Of a stretch of DNA of 64,000 bases, positions 28,751 through 37,772 are shown one piece after another (position 1 is the first letter of the stretch; each line of letters begins with the position of its first letter). Below the pieces are notes generated by a model that was not told the DNA's origin, ran no database searches, and saw only the letters and a list, made by a program, of their open reading frames with translations. This stretch comes from an uncultured Bacteroidales bacterium (GTDB lineage: Bacteria; Bacteroidota; Bacteroidia; Bacteroidales; P3): assembly GCA_947168515.1 (NCBI GenBank), contig CAMVMF010000001.1, positions 1 through 64,000 on the forward strand, written 5' to 3'. A program made the position numbers and the translations under genes.

Positions 28751-28822
28751 CATTGTTATACTATGTTGAATGGTATACGGATAACAACAACATACACAGC
28801 ACATAACAATACTCAAAACGTA

Positions 28823-30232
28823 ATGATTAGACGCAAGTACGACGAGCAAATACGCGATTTTCTAATTGGCGACAGCCGTTCCCTGCTGGTGACAGGTGCC
28901 AGACAGGTGGGGAAGACATTCCTTATCCGCAAGGTTGGCGAGGAGTGTTTCGACAATGTTGTGGAGATAAACTTCGTGGAGCAGCCTGAGGCCATAGAAC
29001 TGTTCTCTGGGCAGAAAGGGGCAAAAGACCTGCTTCTGCGCCTCTCCGCCCTTACCCGAAAGCAGCTGGTGCCGGGAAAGACGCTGATATTCTTCGACGA
29101 GGTGCAGAAATGCAAGGAAATAGTGACTGCTATCAAATTCCTTGTGGACGAAGGAAGCTACAAGTACGTCATGAGCGGCTCGCTGTTGGGTGTGGAACTT
29201 GACGACCTGCGTAGCGTGCCCGTGGGCTACATGGACGAGATTGAGATGTATCCTCTCAACCTTCTTGAGTTTTTTGAGGCCATCGGGATAAGTGATGAGG
29301 TTGTCAACCACCTGCATGAGTGTTTCGACGAGAAACGACCTGTCGACGATTTCATCCATCAGCGGATGTTGGAGGCCGTAAAGCTGTATCTCATTGTAGG
29401 AGGGATGCCTGCTGCCGTCCAGAAATATCTCGACACAAACAATCTGCGCAAAGTGTATGAGGAACAGCGCGGCATCATACGCACCTACAAGAAGGACATC
29501 ACGCAGTATGTCGCCGACCGCAAATTGCAAATAGAGGAAATCTACGACCTCATCCCTTCGGAGCTAAATGCCAAGAGCAAGCGTTTTATATTGAAGGAAC
29601 TCAACGAAAAGGCCCGATTCAGCAAGTACGAGGATAGTTTCCTGTGGCTGAAAGATGCCGGAGTGGCAATACCGACATACAATGTCGAAGAGCCTCGTCT
29701 CCCTCTGCTGCTGAACAAACAGCGAAACCTGTTCAAACTGTTCCTGAACGATGTCGGCCTACTTGCCGCCATGTATGGGGGTAATATACAGGCCCGGCTG
29801 CTCAACAAAGATACCAACATCAATTATGGTGCCATCTATGAGAACCTTGTGGCACAGGAGTTGTATGCAAATGGTTTCGCCACGGAGCACGCCTTGTACT
29901 ATTTCAACAGCAAGAAACAGGGTGAATTGGACTTTGTGTTGGAATATGACAATCAAGTCTTGCCTATAGAGGTGAAGTCGGGCAAAGACTACGCACGGCA
30001 CAATGCTCTGTCCAATGTGATGGGGAATCAGGAGTACGACATCCCTTATGCCTACGTGTTCTGTAATGAGAATGTGCATGTGAAGGATAGGGTCACCTAT
30101 CTCCCCATCTATATGATAGCCTTCTTGAGGCAGCTGGATGTGGATGAGAATGTCTATCATTTTGACTTGAAAGGGCTTTCGACCCCTCTTCGCCCCCTCG
30201 GCGGTGACGGCACAATACAACGTTTTCGATAA
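28823..30232 (+). CDS. AAA_14 / DUF4143 ATPase (ATPase 1)
   Basis: 469 residues from the ATG at 28823 (MIRRKYDEQIRDFL), which matches where this family starts; an ATG at 28763 is an alternative. Walker A GARQVGKT, Walker B LIFFDEVQ and sensor MSGSLLG are visible in the AAA_14 domain (about 20-150). The DUF4143 C-terminal part has the nuclease-fold-like GELDFVLEYD...VLPIEVKSGK core (about 390-415), reminiscent of PD-(D/E)xK enzymes. These ATPases are multicopy in Bacteroidetes and archaea and have no settled function. The last 18 codons run into shared repeats (CTCGGCGGTGACGGC and the palindromic repeat). A T9SS sorting-domain fragment follows in another frame. Confidence 0.9.
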   Translation: MIRRKYDEQIRDFLIGDSRSLLVTGARQVGKTFLIRKVGEECFDNVVEINFVEQPEAIELFSGQKGAKDLLLRLSALTRKQLVPGKTLIFFDEVQKCKEIVTAIKFLVDEGSYKYVMSGSLLGVELDDLRSVPVGYMDEIEMYPLNLLEFFEAIGISDEVVNHLHECFDEKRPVDDFIHQRMLEAVKLYLIVGGMPAAVQKYLDTNNLRKVYEEQRGIIRTYKKDITQYVADRKLQIEEIYDLIPSELNAKSKRFILKELNEKARFSKYEDSFLWLKDAGVAIPTYNVEEPRLPLLLNKQRNLFKLFLNDVGLLAAMYGGNIQARLLNKDTNINYGAIYENLVAQELYANGFATEHALYYFNSKKQGELDFVLEYDNQVLPIEVKSGKDYARHNALSNVMGNQEYDIPYAYVFCNENVHVKDRVTYLPIYMIAFLRQLDVDENVYHFDLKGLSTPLRPLGGDGTIQRFR

Positions 30233-30289
30233 GCCGAGCGCAGAAGGCAAATCACGCAGTGTTTGCATTATGCCGAGGCGAGAAAACGT
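30218..30289 (+). repeat. palindromic repeat, right copy
   Basis: Begins CAACGTTTTCGATAAGCC and ends GCGAGAAAACGT. It overlaps the last codons of ATPase 1 and is the inverted counterpart of 28570-28636. Confidence 0.75.
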
Positions 30290-30305
30290 CTGTTGCAAAG
30301 AAACG

Positions 30306-30530
30306 AGAGTTGAAAGCGGTGTCGCCACCGCCTGGCTCACCGACATGCAAGGCCGCCGCGAGGAAGTCCGCCTCACCCCCGCAGGCAACGGCAAATACAC
30401 CCTCGACCTCACCTCCCGCGGCTCTGCCCGGACCTCCACTGGAGGTCCTCTTCTCCTGACCCTCACCACCGCCACCGGCAAGACTCTCACCCTCCGCCTG
30501 CTGAAACAGAGCGACATCTTCAGCCGTTAG
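30306..30530 (+). pseudogene. orphan T9SS sorting domain (CTD)
   Basis: Encodes RVESGVATAWLTDMQGRREEVRLTP... to LLKQSDIFSR and the stop at 30530. It is nearly identical in DNA to the sorting domains of the three paralogues, but has no cargo gene in front; ATPase 1 ends 74 bp upstream in another frame. The frame stays open back to 30204. An 18-bp net in-frame insertion (30425-30448) carries the palindrome GGACCTCCACTGGAGGTCC and changes SRPQATYLL to a longer segment. The YPNPF start of the domain is missing. Best read as a 5'-truncated gene remnant. Confidence 0.8.
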
Positions 30531-30609
30531 GCATTAGCTGTTCCGCCGTACTTATAGACTATGGAAGATTTTTTTTAGCAAAAAAAACAATTATGTAAGA
30601 TTTATTTTG

Positions 30610-30617
30610 TATCTTTG
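30610..30617 (+). promoter_or_regulatory. -7 box upstream of ATPase 2
   Basis: TATCTTTG followed by CAGCAC, 100 bp before the start codon. No clear TTTG at the expected distance. Confidence 0.5.
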
Positions 30618-30716
30618 CAGCACAAAAATCGTTGATATGTTTATACGTTGATATGATGTGACCTGTTCTGATTATTTATCAACATTCAACCTATCAACAT
30701 CTAACAAGTTAGCACC

Positions 30717-31925
30717 ATGGAAAACACATCTATTGAGGGTCTGTATGCGACATCATTGGCAGCTGTACGGAGGGTGAAAACCGACATCCACCGCTACTTG
30801 TACTACCAAATCAACTGGGACAACTGGCTGATAGCCATCAAGGGTGCCAGAGGCGTTGGCAAAACCACGCTCATGCTGCAACACATCAAAGAAACCTTCG
30901 GGGACAGCCCCGAACAGGCATTGTATGTCTCGCTCGACAACATGTGGTTTGCCAACCACACCCTGTCGGAGGTGGTGGAATACCATTACAACCACGGCGG
31001 GACACACCTCTTCATCGACGAAATCCACCGCTACCCCCATTGGCAGACGGTCATCAAGAACATGGCAGACGAATACCCCGACATGCACATCGCCTACACA
31101 GGCTCCTCGATGCTGCGCATGGACAGCCGCGAGGGAGACCTCTCGCGTCGGCAGATTGTCTACACGATGCACAACATGTCGTTCCGTGAGTTCCTCCTGT
31201 TTGAGAAGGGGGTGGACTTGCCCGCCGTCGGACTCAGTGACCTCTTGGCCGACCATGTCAAGATAGCCATGCGTGTCACCGAGGGGTTGAAGATACTGCC
31301 CTGTTTCGACAGATACCTGAAATATGGGTGCTACCCCTTCTATTTGCGCGACAGCGACGGGTTCGGCGCACGGCTGCAATCGGTCATCCGAGCCGTACTG
31401 ACCGACGACCTCCCCGCCGTGGACGAAATCACCTACGCCACGCAGCAGAAAGTGATGCGGATGCTGATGATATTGGCAGAATGTGTACCGCAGACACCCA
31501 AGATGAGCGAGCTGTATGCCACGCTCGAAACCAACCGGGAGCAAGGGATGAAGATGCTGACGATGCTGCAGAGGGCTGCCTTGGTGCAACTGCTTACGTC
31601 GGAGAACAAAAGGCTGCACAACCTGACGAAGCCCGACAAGATATACCTCAACAACCCCAACCTAATGTATGCCCTCACGCCCAGAGCCGACACCGGCACC
31701 CTGCGGGAGACTTTCTTCCTGAACCAGCTGGCAAACACGGCCGAAGTCAATTATCCCGCGCATGGCGACTTCCTTGTCGACCACCAGTACCTGTTCGAAG
31801 TGGGAGGCAAAAGCAAGACCTTCGAGCAAATCAAAGACATGCCCAATAGCTATCTGGCGGTGGATGATATAGAGATAGGACACCTAAACCGCATCCCGCT
31901 ATGGATGTTCGGACTGCTGTATTAG
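30717..31925 (+). CDS. AAA_14-type ATPase (ATPase 2)
   Basis: 402 residues. Walker A IKGARGVGKTT (about 40-50), Walker B THLFIDEIHRYP (about 95-106), sensor YTGSSML. The C-terminal half is helical with a winged-helix-like part (about 240-310). Near the end are HGDFLVDHQYLFEVGGKSKT and the tail RIPLWMFGLLY, which resemble the truncated nuclease-fold region of these COG1373-like ATPases. Related to, but clearly different from, ATPase 1. Function of the family is not settled. After the stop come the CTCGGCGGTGACGGCTCAAAAT motif and direct repeat B. Confidence 0.9.
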   Translation: MENTSIEGLYATSLAAVRRVKTDIHRYLYYQINWDNWLIAIKGARGVGKTTLMLQHIKETFGDSPEQALYVSLDNMWFANHTLSEVVEYHYNHGGTHLFIDEIHRYPHWQTVIKNMADEYPDMHIAYTGSSMLRMDSREGDLSRRQIVYTMHNMSFREFLLFEKGVDLPAVGLSDLLADHVKIAMRVTEGLKILPCFDRYLKYGCYPFYLRDSDGFGARLQSVIRAVLTDDLPAVDEITYATQQKVMRMLMILAECVPQTPKMSELYATLETNREQGMKMLTMLQRAALVQLLTSENKRLHNLTKPDKIYLNNPNLMYALTPRADTGTLRETFFLNQLANTAEVNYPAHGDFLVDHQYLFEVGGKSKTFEQIKDMPNSYLAVDDIEIGHLNRIPLWMFGLLY

Positions 31926-31984
31926 ATTCTCCTTTCTTCGCCCCTTCTTCGACTCCTCGGCGGTGACGGCTCAAAATAATGAGA

Positions 31985-32110
31985 AATAAGTAATTGTTCA
32001 AATATACTTTACATATAATTTCCATCTAATTGAACATTAATTATTATTAATGGATAATTAATGGTAATTCGTGTAAAAAAACATGCACATTATTTTTGAC
32101 TGCTGACTTA
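31985..32110 (+). repeat. direct repeat B (partner of 28402-28537)
   Basis: 126 bp, ending 39 bp before the first possible start of paralogue 3. See repeat A for differences. Since repeat B sits where the promoter of paralogue 3 should be, repeat A may be a displaced promoter region. Confidence 0.9.
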
Positions 32111-32148
32111 CAAAATAGAAACATACCGACAAACAAAAACCTAAAACA

Positions 32149-34269
32149 ATGAAAAAAGTAATATTCTTAGCTGTTTCAATTTTCCCCTTTCCCCTTTCAA
32201 TTTTCAAAGTCCCTATGAAAAAATACATCCTCCTCTCAATCCTCCTCGCCGCCTCCCTCCCCGCCTTCTCCCAACACTTCGACTGGGTGAAGTCCTATTC
32301 GGGCTATAGTCGCTCAGATTATCCCTATAACCACATCGTCGGTTCTGTGACCGACTCGCATGGCAATCTCTATGTCGCAGGGCAGTTCGGCAATGGTGCT
32401 ACAATCGACGGTCAAGACCTGTTGCCATTTACGCCTTACGGAAGCCAATGTAACACTACTCTTAATGCCGCCATTGTCAAGTTCTCTCCCCAAGGTCAGA
32501 TTCTCTGGAAGAAGGTTCTTCATGCAAATCAAGGTTTTCCTTGCACTATTGATGAAATACATCTTGTTGGAGATACGGCATTATATGTAGAGTCTTTAGT
32601 CAATATTATTCCGACGGGCAATGATGCGTACCTTTATTTCTATGATACGCTTATAACTAGTGACGATACGTCATTTATGATACCAGTAGATAGTTTGGGT
32701 AGTGGTGTGGCAACGGCATTCTCCATCATGGATTTGGATGGCAACTTCTTGGAACACCATTTTTTGCAAATCGCTTGGATTGATAGTAATGGAGCAGTGA
32801 TAACAATGGATAGGTCGGGAGGAATAAATCCAGAATCGACTAGGCGTATTGATAACCAACCTTTTCCTGGAGGACCTTATGGTGTTGACAGTGATGGGAA
32901 TATTTACATTGGGCAGGTTCCGACGGATATTATCGCACTCCTTGACGGTTGGTACTCTATTGAGAACGGAAAGCTGTCAGGCGTGTTAATCATGGTGGAC
33001 GGGCATTCCCGTTTCACGTTTTATCCAGAGAATCGGCCTTCAGTGTCGAATTATCGGATATTTAAATTCTCTCCACATTTTGACAATTTGATTCAATATC
33101 AGTATGTTTTCGCTGACACTCCGTTTTGGGATGACGATGTGCCAACCGCAGGGAGACTGTTGATGGACTCTGATAACAACATATATCTCTGCCAAACGGT
33201 TTATAATGACATCAGGAGGGGTAGTGGCAGGGTTTCACTCAATGGCGCGTCGGACATGGCATTTGAGGGTAAGGAAGCCACCATGGGGTTTATAATAAAG
33301 TATAACAGCCATTTAGAGCCGCAATACATTCGGCAGATTGACTATCAAAACACCTCAAACAATGGCTATTACAACTATTATTTCCATGACATGGTTATTG
33401 ATGAGGATTCAAACTCCGTATTTGTTATTGCCACTGTCGCTAATGATGTACCTACGGATTCGATGCATGTTGACGGGGTTCAACTGGATGCTAATAATAA
33501 CGCACTATTCTTACGGTTCGACAAAAACACGGGTCGCCACCTCTCTCATGGCATTGTTCCTACCAACAAATACTCAAATTTTTACGGAACAATTCACAAT
33601 ACCGATGTCGTGTGTAAAAACAACCGCGTATTTGCACTGCCAGCCTTTCAGAATAATATCCAGTGGCAGAATAATGAAATCAATATTGAACAATACAAAT
33701 GGGGGAAAGGGTTGTTCATCTGGGACTATGCTGGTAATCCTATCCAGTACATAGATTTCAACTCTATATCAAGCCAAAGCGAGCCAGGTACAGCACTTGC
33801 CCTGCATGACAGTGTTTTATATATTTTTGGCTACTCAAGATTCAGTATGACTGTGGCTGATACTACTCTAAATCCTTCTGGCAATACCTTGGCCTACATC
33901 CTCAAGTATGTTGACACCTCTTTTATGACCCCTTACGTATACACTGGTCCTCAAGACACGGGCGACGTGCGCATCAAGGTGGTGGAGGACGGCAACGCCT
34001 TCGTGGCCTACCCAAACCCCTTCCGACAGAAAGTCAATATCGGAATTGAGAATGGAGATTTGAGAATTGAGAATGGTGTCGCAAAAGCGTGGCTCACCGA
34101 CATGCAAGGCCGCCGTGAGGAAGTTCGCCTCACCCCCGCAGGCAACGGCAAGTACATATTGGACCTCACCTCCCGCCCCCAAGCCACATACTTGCTCACC
34201 CTCACTACCGCCGACGGCAAACAGCACACCCTCCGCCTACTAAAACACTCCGACGTCTTCGGGAATTGA
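32149..34269 (+). CDS. T9SS-exported repeat protein, paralogue 3 (intact)
   Basis: 706 residues, the only unbroken member of the family here. The ATG at 32215 gives a standard signal peptide (MKKYILLSILLAASLPAFSQ); the ATG at 32149 adds 22 residues of low-complexity sequence. The body (about 45-610) has short repeated motifs such as GSVTDSHGNLYVAG, GVDSDGNIYIG and LLMDSDNNIYLC, as in beta-propeller (SBBP-like) proteins. Residues 621-706 are a type A sorting domain from YPNPFRQKV to LLKHSDVFGN. This implies export by T9SS and surface attachment or release. Cargo function unknown. Codon use is slightly more AT-rich in the middle than the core genes. Confidence 0.85.
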   Translation: MKKVIFLAVSIFPFPLSIFKVPMKKYILLSILLAASLPAFSQHFDWVKSYSGYSRSDYPYNHIVGSVTDSHGNLYVAGQFGNGATIDGQDLLPFTPYGSQCNTTLNAAIVKFSPQGQILWKKVLHANQGFPCTIDEIHLVGDTALYVESLVNIIPTGNDAYLYFYDTLITSDDTSFMIPVDSLGSGVATAFSIMDLDGNFLEHHFLQIAWIDSNGAVITMDRSGGINPESTRRIDNQPFPGGPYGVDSDGNIYIGQVPTDIIALLDGWYSIENGKLSGVLIMVDGHSRFTFYPENRPSVSNYRIFKFSPHFDNLIQYQYVFADTPFWDDDVPTAGRLLMDSDNNIYLCQTVYNDIRRGSGRVSLNGASDMAFEGKEATMGFIIKYNSHLEPQYIRQIDYQNTSNNGYYNYYFHDMVIDEDSNSVFVIATVANDVPTDSMHVDGVQLDANNNALFLRFDKNTGRHLSHGIVPTNKYSNFYGTIHNTDVVCKNNRVFALPAFQNNIQWQNNEINIEQYKWGKGLFIWDYAGNPIQYIDFNSISSQSEPGTALALHDSVLYIFGYSRFSMTVADTTLNPSGNTLAYILKYVDTSFMTPYVYTGPQDTGDVRIKVVEDGNAFVAYPNPFRQKVNIGIENGDLRIENGVAKAWLTDMQGRREEVRLTPAGNGKYILDLTSRPQATYLLTLTTADGKQHTLRLLKHSDVFGN

Positions 34270-34282
34270 AGAATCCCCCCTA

Positions 34283-34365
34283 TCTCTCTATCAATTCTAT
34301 CCATCTATCAACTCTACCCCCTCTATCAACTCTATCCCCTCTATCTCCTCTATCCCTCTATCGAT
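34283..34365. repeat. 9-bp microsatellite, copy 3
   Basis: CTATCAATTCTATCC... and CCCCTCTATC-type units directly after paralogue 3, like those around paralogues 1 and 2 but with fewer perfect 9-bp units. Confidence 0.8.
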
Positions 34366-34508
34366 GCTGTTGAGGGGTTGTGCGTTTTCGTTGCCCCTGC
34401 ACTGCGCCTGGCGGCTTGTGCGGGTGGGTGTGACAGAATGGCGGTATGGGGGCTGCTTGGCTTTGGCGGTGGCCGAATGGGAGGTGACATTATGGCAGGG
34501 GTGTGCCA

Positions 34509-34525
34509 TTGGCACGATTTATGTT
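34509..34525 (+). promoter_or_regulatory. sigma-54-like promoter of groES-groEL
   Basis: TTGGCACGATTTATGTT. The GG of TGGCACG and the G of the -12 element are 12 bp apart, as required by RpoN. The -24 element is perfect, and the -12 element (ATGTT against TTGCW) is partial. The expected start of transcription is near 34536, 70 bp before groES. No CIRCE element is seen. Confidence 0.5.
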
Positions 34526-34605
34526 ATTCTAAGACTCGTTGCGTCGAAAAATGAAATAAGTAAGGACGTGATGAAATAAGATTAACAACTAAAAAATTAT
34601 AAGTT

Positions 34606-34875
34606 ATGAACATCAAACCTTTAGCAGACCGCGTACTGGTCCTTCCGAATGAGGCTGAGCAGAAGACTGCAGCCGGTATCATCATCCCCGACACCGCAAA
34701 AGAAAAACCCATGCGGGGTAAAGTTCTTGCCGTTGGTCAGGGCACCAAAGACCATGAGATGACCGTTAAGGTTGGCGACGAAGTGCTTTATGGCAAATAC
34801 AGCGGCACCGAGGTCGAAATCGACGGCACCAAGTATATGATTATGAAAGAAGGCGACATCTACGCCATCATCTAA
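34606..34875 (+). CDS. groES: co-chaperonin GroES
   Basis: 89 residues, slightly short but complete. Forms the heptameric lid of the GroEL chamber. Recognised by [27 protein letters not shown] at the N-terminus (mobile loop at AEQKTAAGI), GKVLAVGQG, and the typical ending [13 protein letters not shown]. It precedes groEL by about 180 bp. Confidence 0.97.
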   Translation: MNIKPLADRVLVLPNEAEQKTAAGIIIPDTAKEKPMRGKVLAVGQGTKDHEMTVKVGDEVLYGKYSGTEVEIDGTKYMIMKEGDIYAII

Positions 34876-34915
34876 AACGAGTGCATGGTGATGAGAGAAC
34901 AGTGATAGCAGGTGA

Positions 34916-36694
<1,779 letters not shown>

Positions 36695-36724
36695 GCCACA
36701 AGGCTATGTACCCTGTCCCCCCCA

Positions 36725-36744
36725 ATGGGCGGCAAGTACTAAGC
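36725..36744 (+). repeat. duplicated tip of groEL
   Basis: ATGGGCGGCAAGTACTAAGC repeats the end of groEL at 36677-36696 (one mismatch) 48 bp downstream. Confidence 0.8.
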
Positions 36745-36804
36745 AGTACAAACCCCGCCTTAGGTAGGCGGAATGTATTGAAAAATTGATACATACTACA
36801 TGAA

Positions 36805-36834
36805 AAGGAGCATCCAATGGGGTGCTCCTTTTTT
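36805..36834 (+). terminator. intrinsic terminator of groES-groEL
   Basis: 11-bp stem AAGGAGCATCC / GGGTGCTCCTT (one G-T pair) with a 4-nt loop, followed by TTTT. Confidence 0.9.
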
Positions 36835-37359
36835 ATATTGTCTATAAAAGGGGGGTAATTTTGTTTATAGGGACTTCTATTTATAACTTTCGAACACGAA
36901 TTGCACGAATCTAACTGTCAGAAATACGACAGGCCTGAGCATCCTTTCTCTTGACCCATTTATATTACATTTATATTATGTTTATATTATCTGTGTACTA
37001 TACAATATAACCTTTTATTAAAGAATTGCAAGGGCAAAAGCAAGGCAGATGGGGCGGGACTTGGGAAAGGCCTATGGTCGGTGTGGGAATGGCAGGGCAT
37101 GACAGTATGTTTGCCGTTTTTCTGTGGGTGGAGGCTGTGGCTGCAACGGCCTTATCCGCTCTGAGGGCTGCTGGTGGTGGAGCGGGCCACAAAAAGGATA
37201 TGGAGAATGGGTCGGTTTTGCCCTATTTGCACAAAGGACAAGGAGTTTTGTTTTTGGGGTTCACAGCGTTGTGACGAGAACCACGGAGGACAGGGTTGTG
37301 TAGTGGGGCGGTTTTATCAAAAAACAATAATTTTTTTTCGTTATTTCAAAAAAAAGATG

Positions 37360-37367
37360 TACTTTTG
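37360..37367 (+). promoter_or_regulatory. -7 box before the satD-like relic
   Basis: TACTTTTG followed by CAAAA, 15 bp before the ATG at 37382. Confidence 0.4.
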
Positions 37368-37381
37368 CAAAAAAATAGTTG

Positions 37382-37704
37382 ATGAATTTGATAGGGATTG
37401 TTACTGGTGACATTGTTGGCTCGACAAGCATTTCTTTTGCTGACAGGGTCGGATTATTGCCTGTGTTATAGCCCTTTCGTTCATCATGATGGATTGTGTG
37501 CAGGGAATAGGGTTCCTTTTGGCGGCTAAGTCTGTCTTCCGTTTTGGCGACCTGAGGGGTGGACAAGAGACCAAAATGACCGAAGGTGTTTTGCTCGGTT
37601 GGCTAATTAGAATGGCGGTTGTCACTATTGTTGGAATCCTGACTCGGTTTTTTGATAATAAAAATAGTCAACTATTGATGGTGTTTGTTGCAAAAACATC
37701 TTGA
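37382..37704 (+). pseudogene. deletion scar of a satD-like and DUF3307-like gene pair
   Basis: The ATG at 37382 opens MNLIGIVTGDIVGSTSISFADR, which looks like the start of a SatD-family regulator, but the frame stops after 29 codons. From about 37444 another frame reads RIIACVIALSFIMMDCVQG, then GFLLAAKSVFRFGDL and KMTEGVLLGWLIRM. This looks like the C-terminal membrane part of a DUF3307 protein. SatD-like and DUF3307 genes are neighbours in Bacteroidetes, so an internal deletion of the pair fits. Family calls are from memory of short motifs. Confidence 0.5.
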
Positions 37705-37772
37705 TTTAGGTTAGAACAAGAGGAATCAGTCGTAAGAATAGAAAAGAATAAGTTTAAATACAATCTAACAAA

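Larger units (their letters stand above)
28107..28822. other. repeat-rich spacer before ATPase 1
   Basis: 716 bp with no convincing gene. It holds in order a multi-hairpin element (28135-28310), direct repeat A (28402-28537), a palindromic repeat (28570-28636), 33-bp tandem repeats (28634-28713) and a promoter (28718-28750). A 70-codon open frame through the tandem repeats (28523-28735) exists only because the unit is a multiple of three. Confidence 0.75.
34270..34605. other. spacer between paralogue 3 and groES
   Basis: 336 bp. It holds microsatellite copy 3 (34283-34365), then a GC-rich stretch without a convincing frame, and the sigma-54-like promoter at 34509-34525. Confidence 0.6.
36695..37772. 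other. long spacer with terminator and an operon relic
   Basis: 1078 bp. It contains a short copy of the groEL 3' end (36725-36744), the terminator at 36805-36834, an AT-rich part with repeated TTTATATTA (36959-36990), and the satD/DUF3307 relic (37382-37704). 37020-37330 shows nothing recognisable. Confidence 0.65.
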
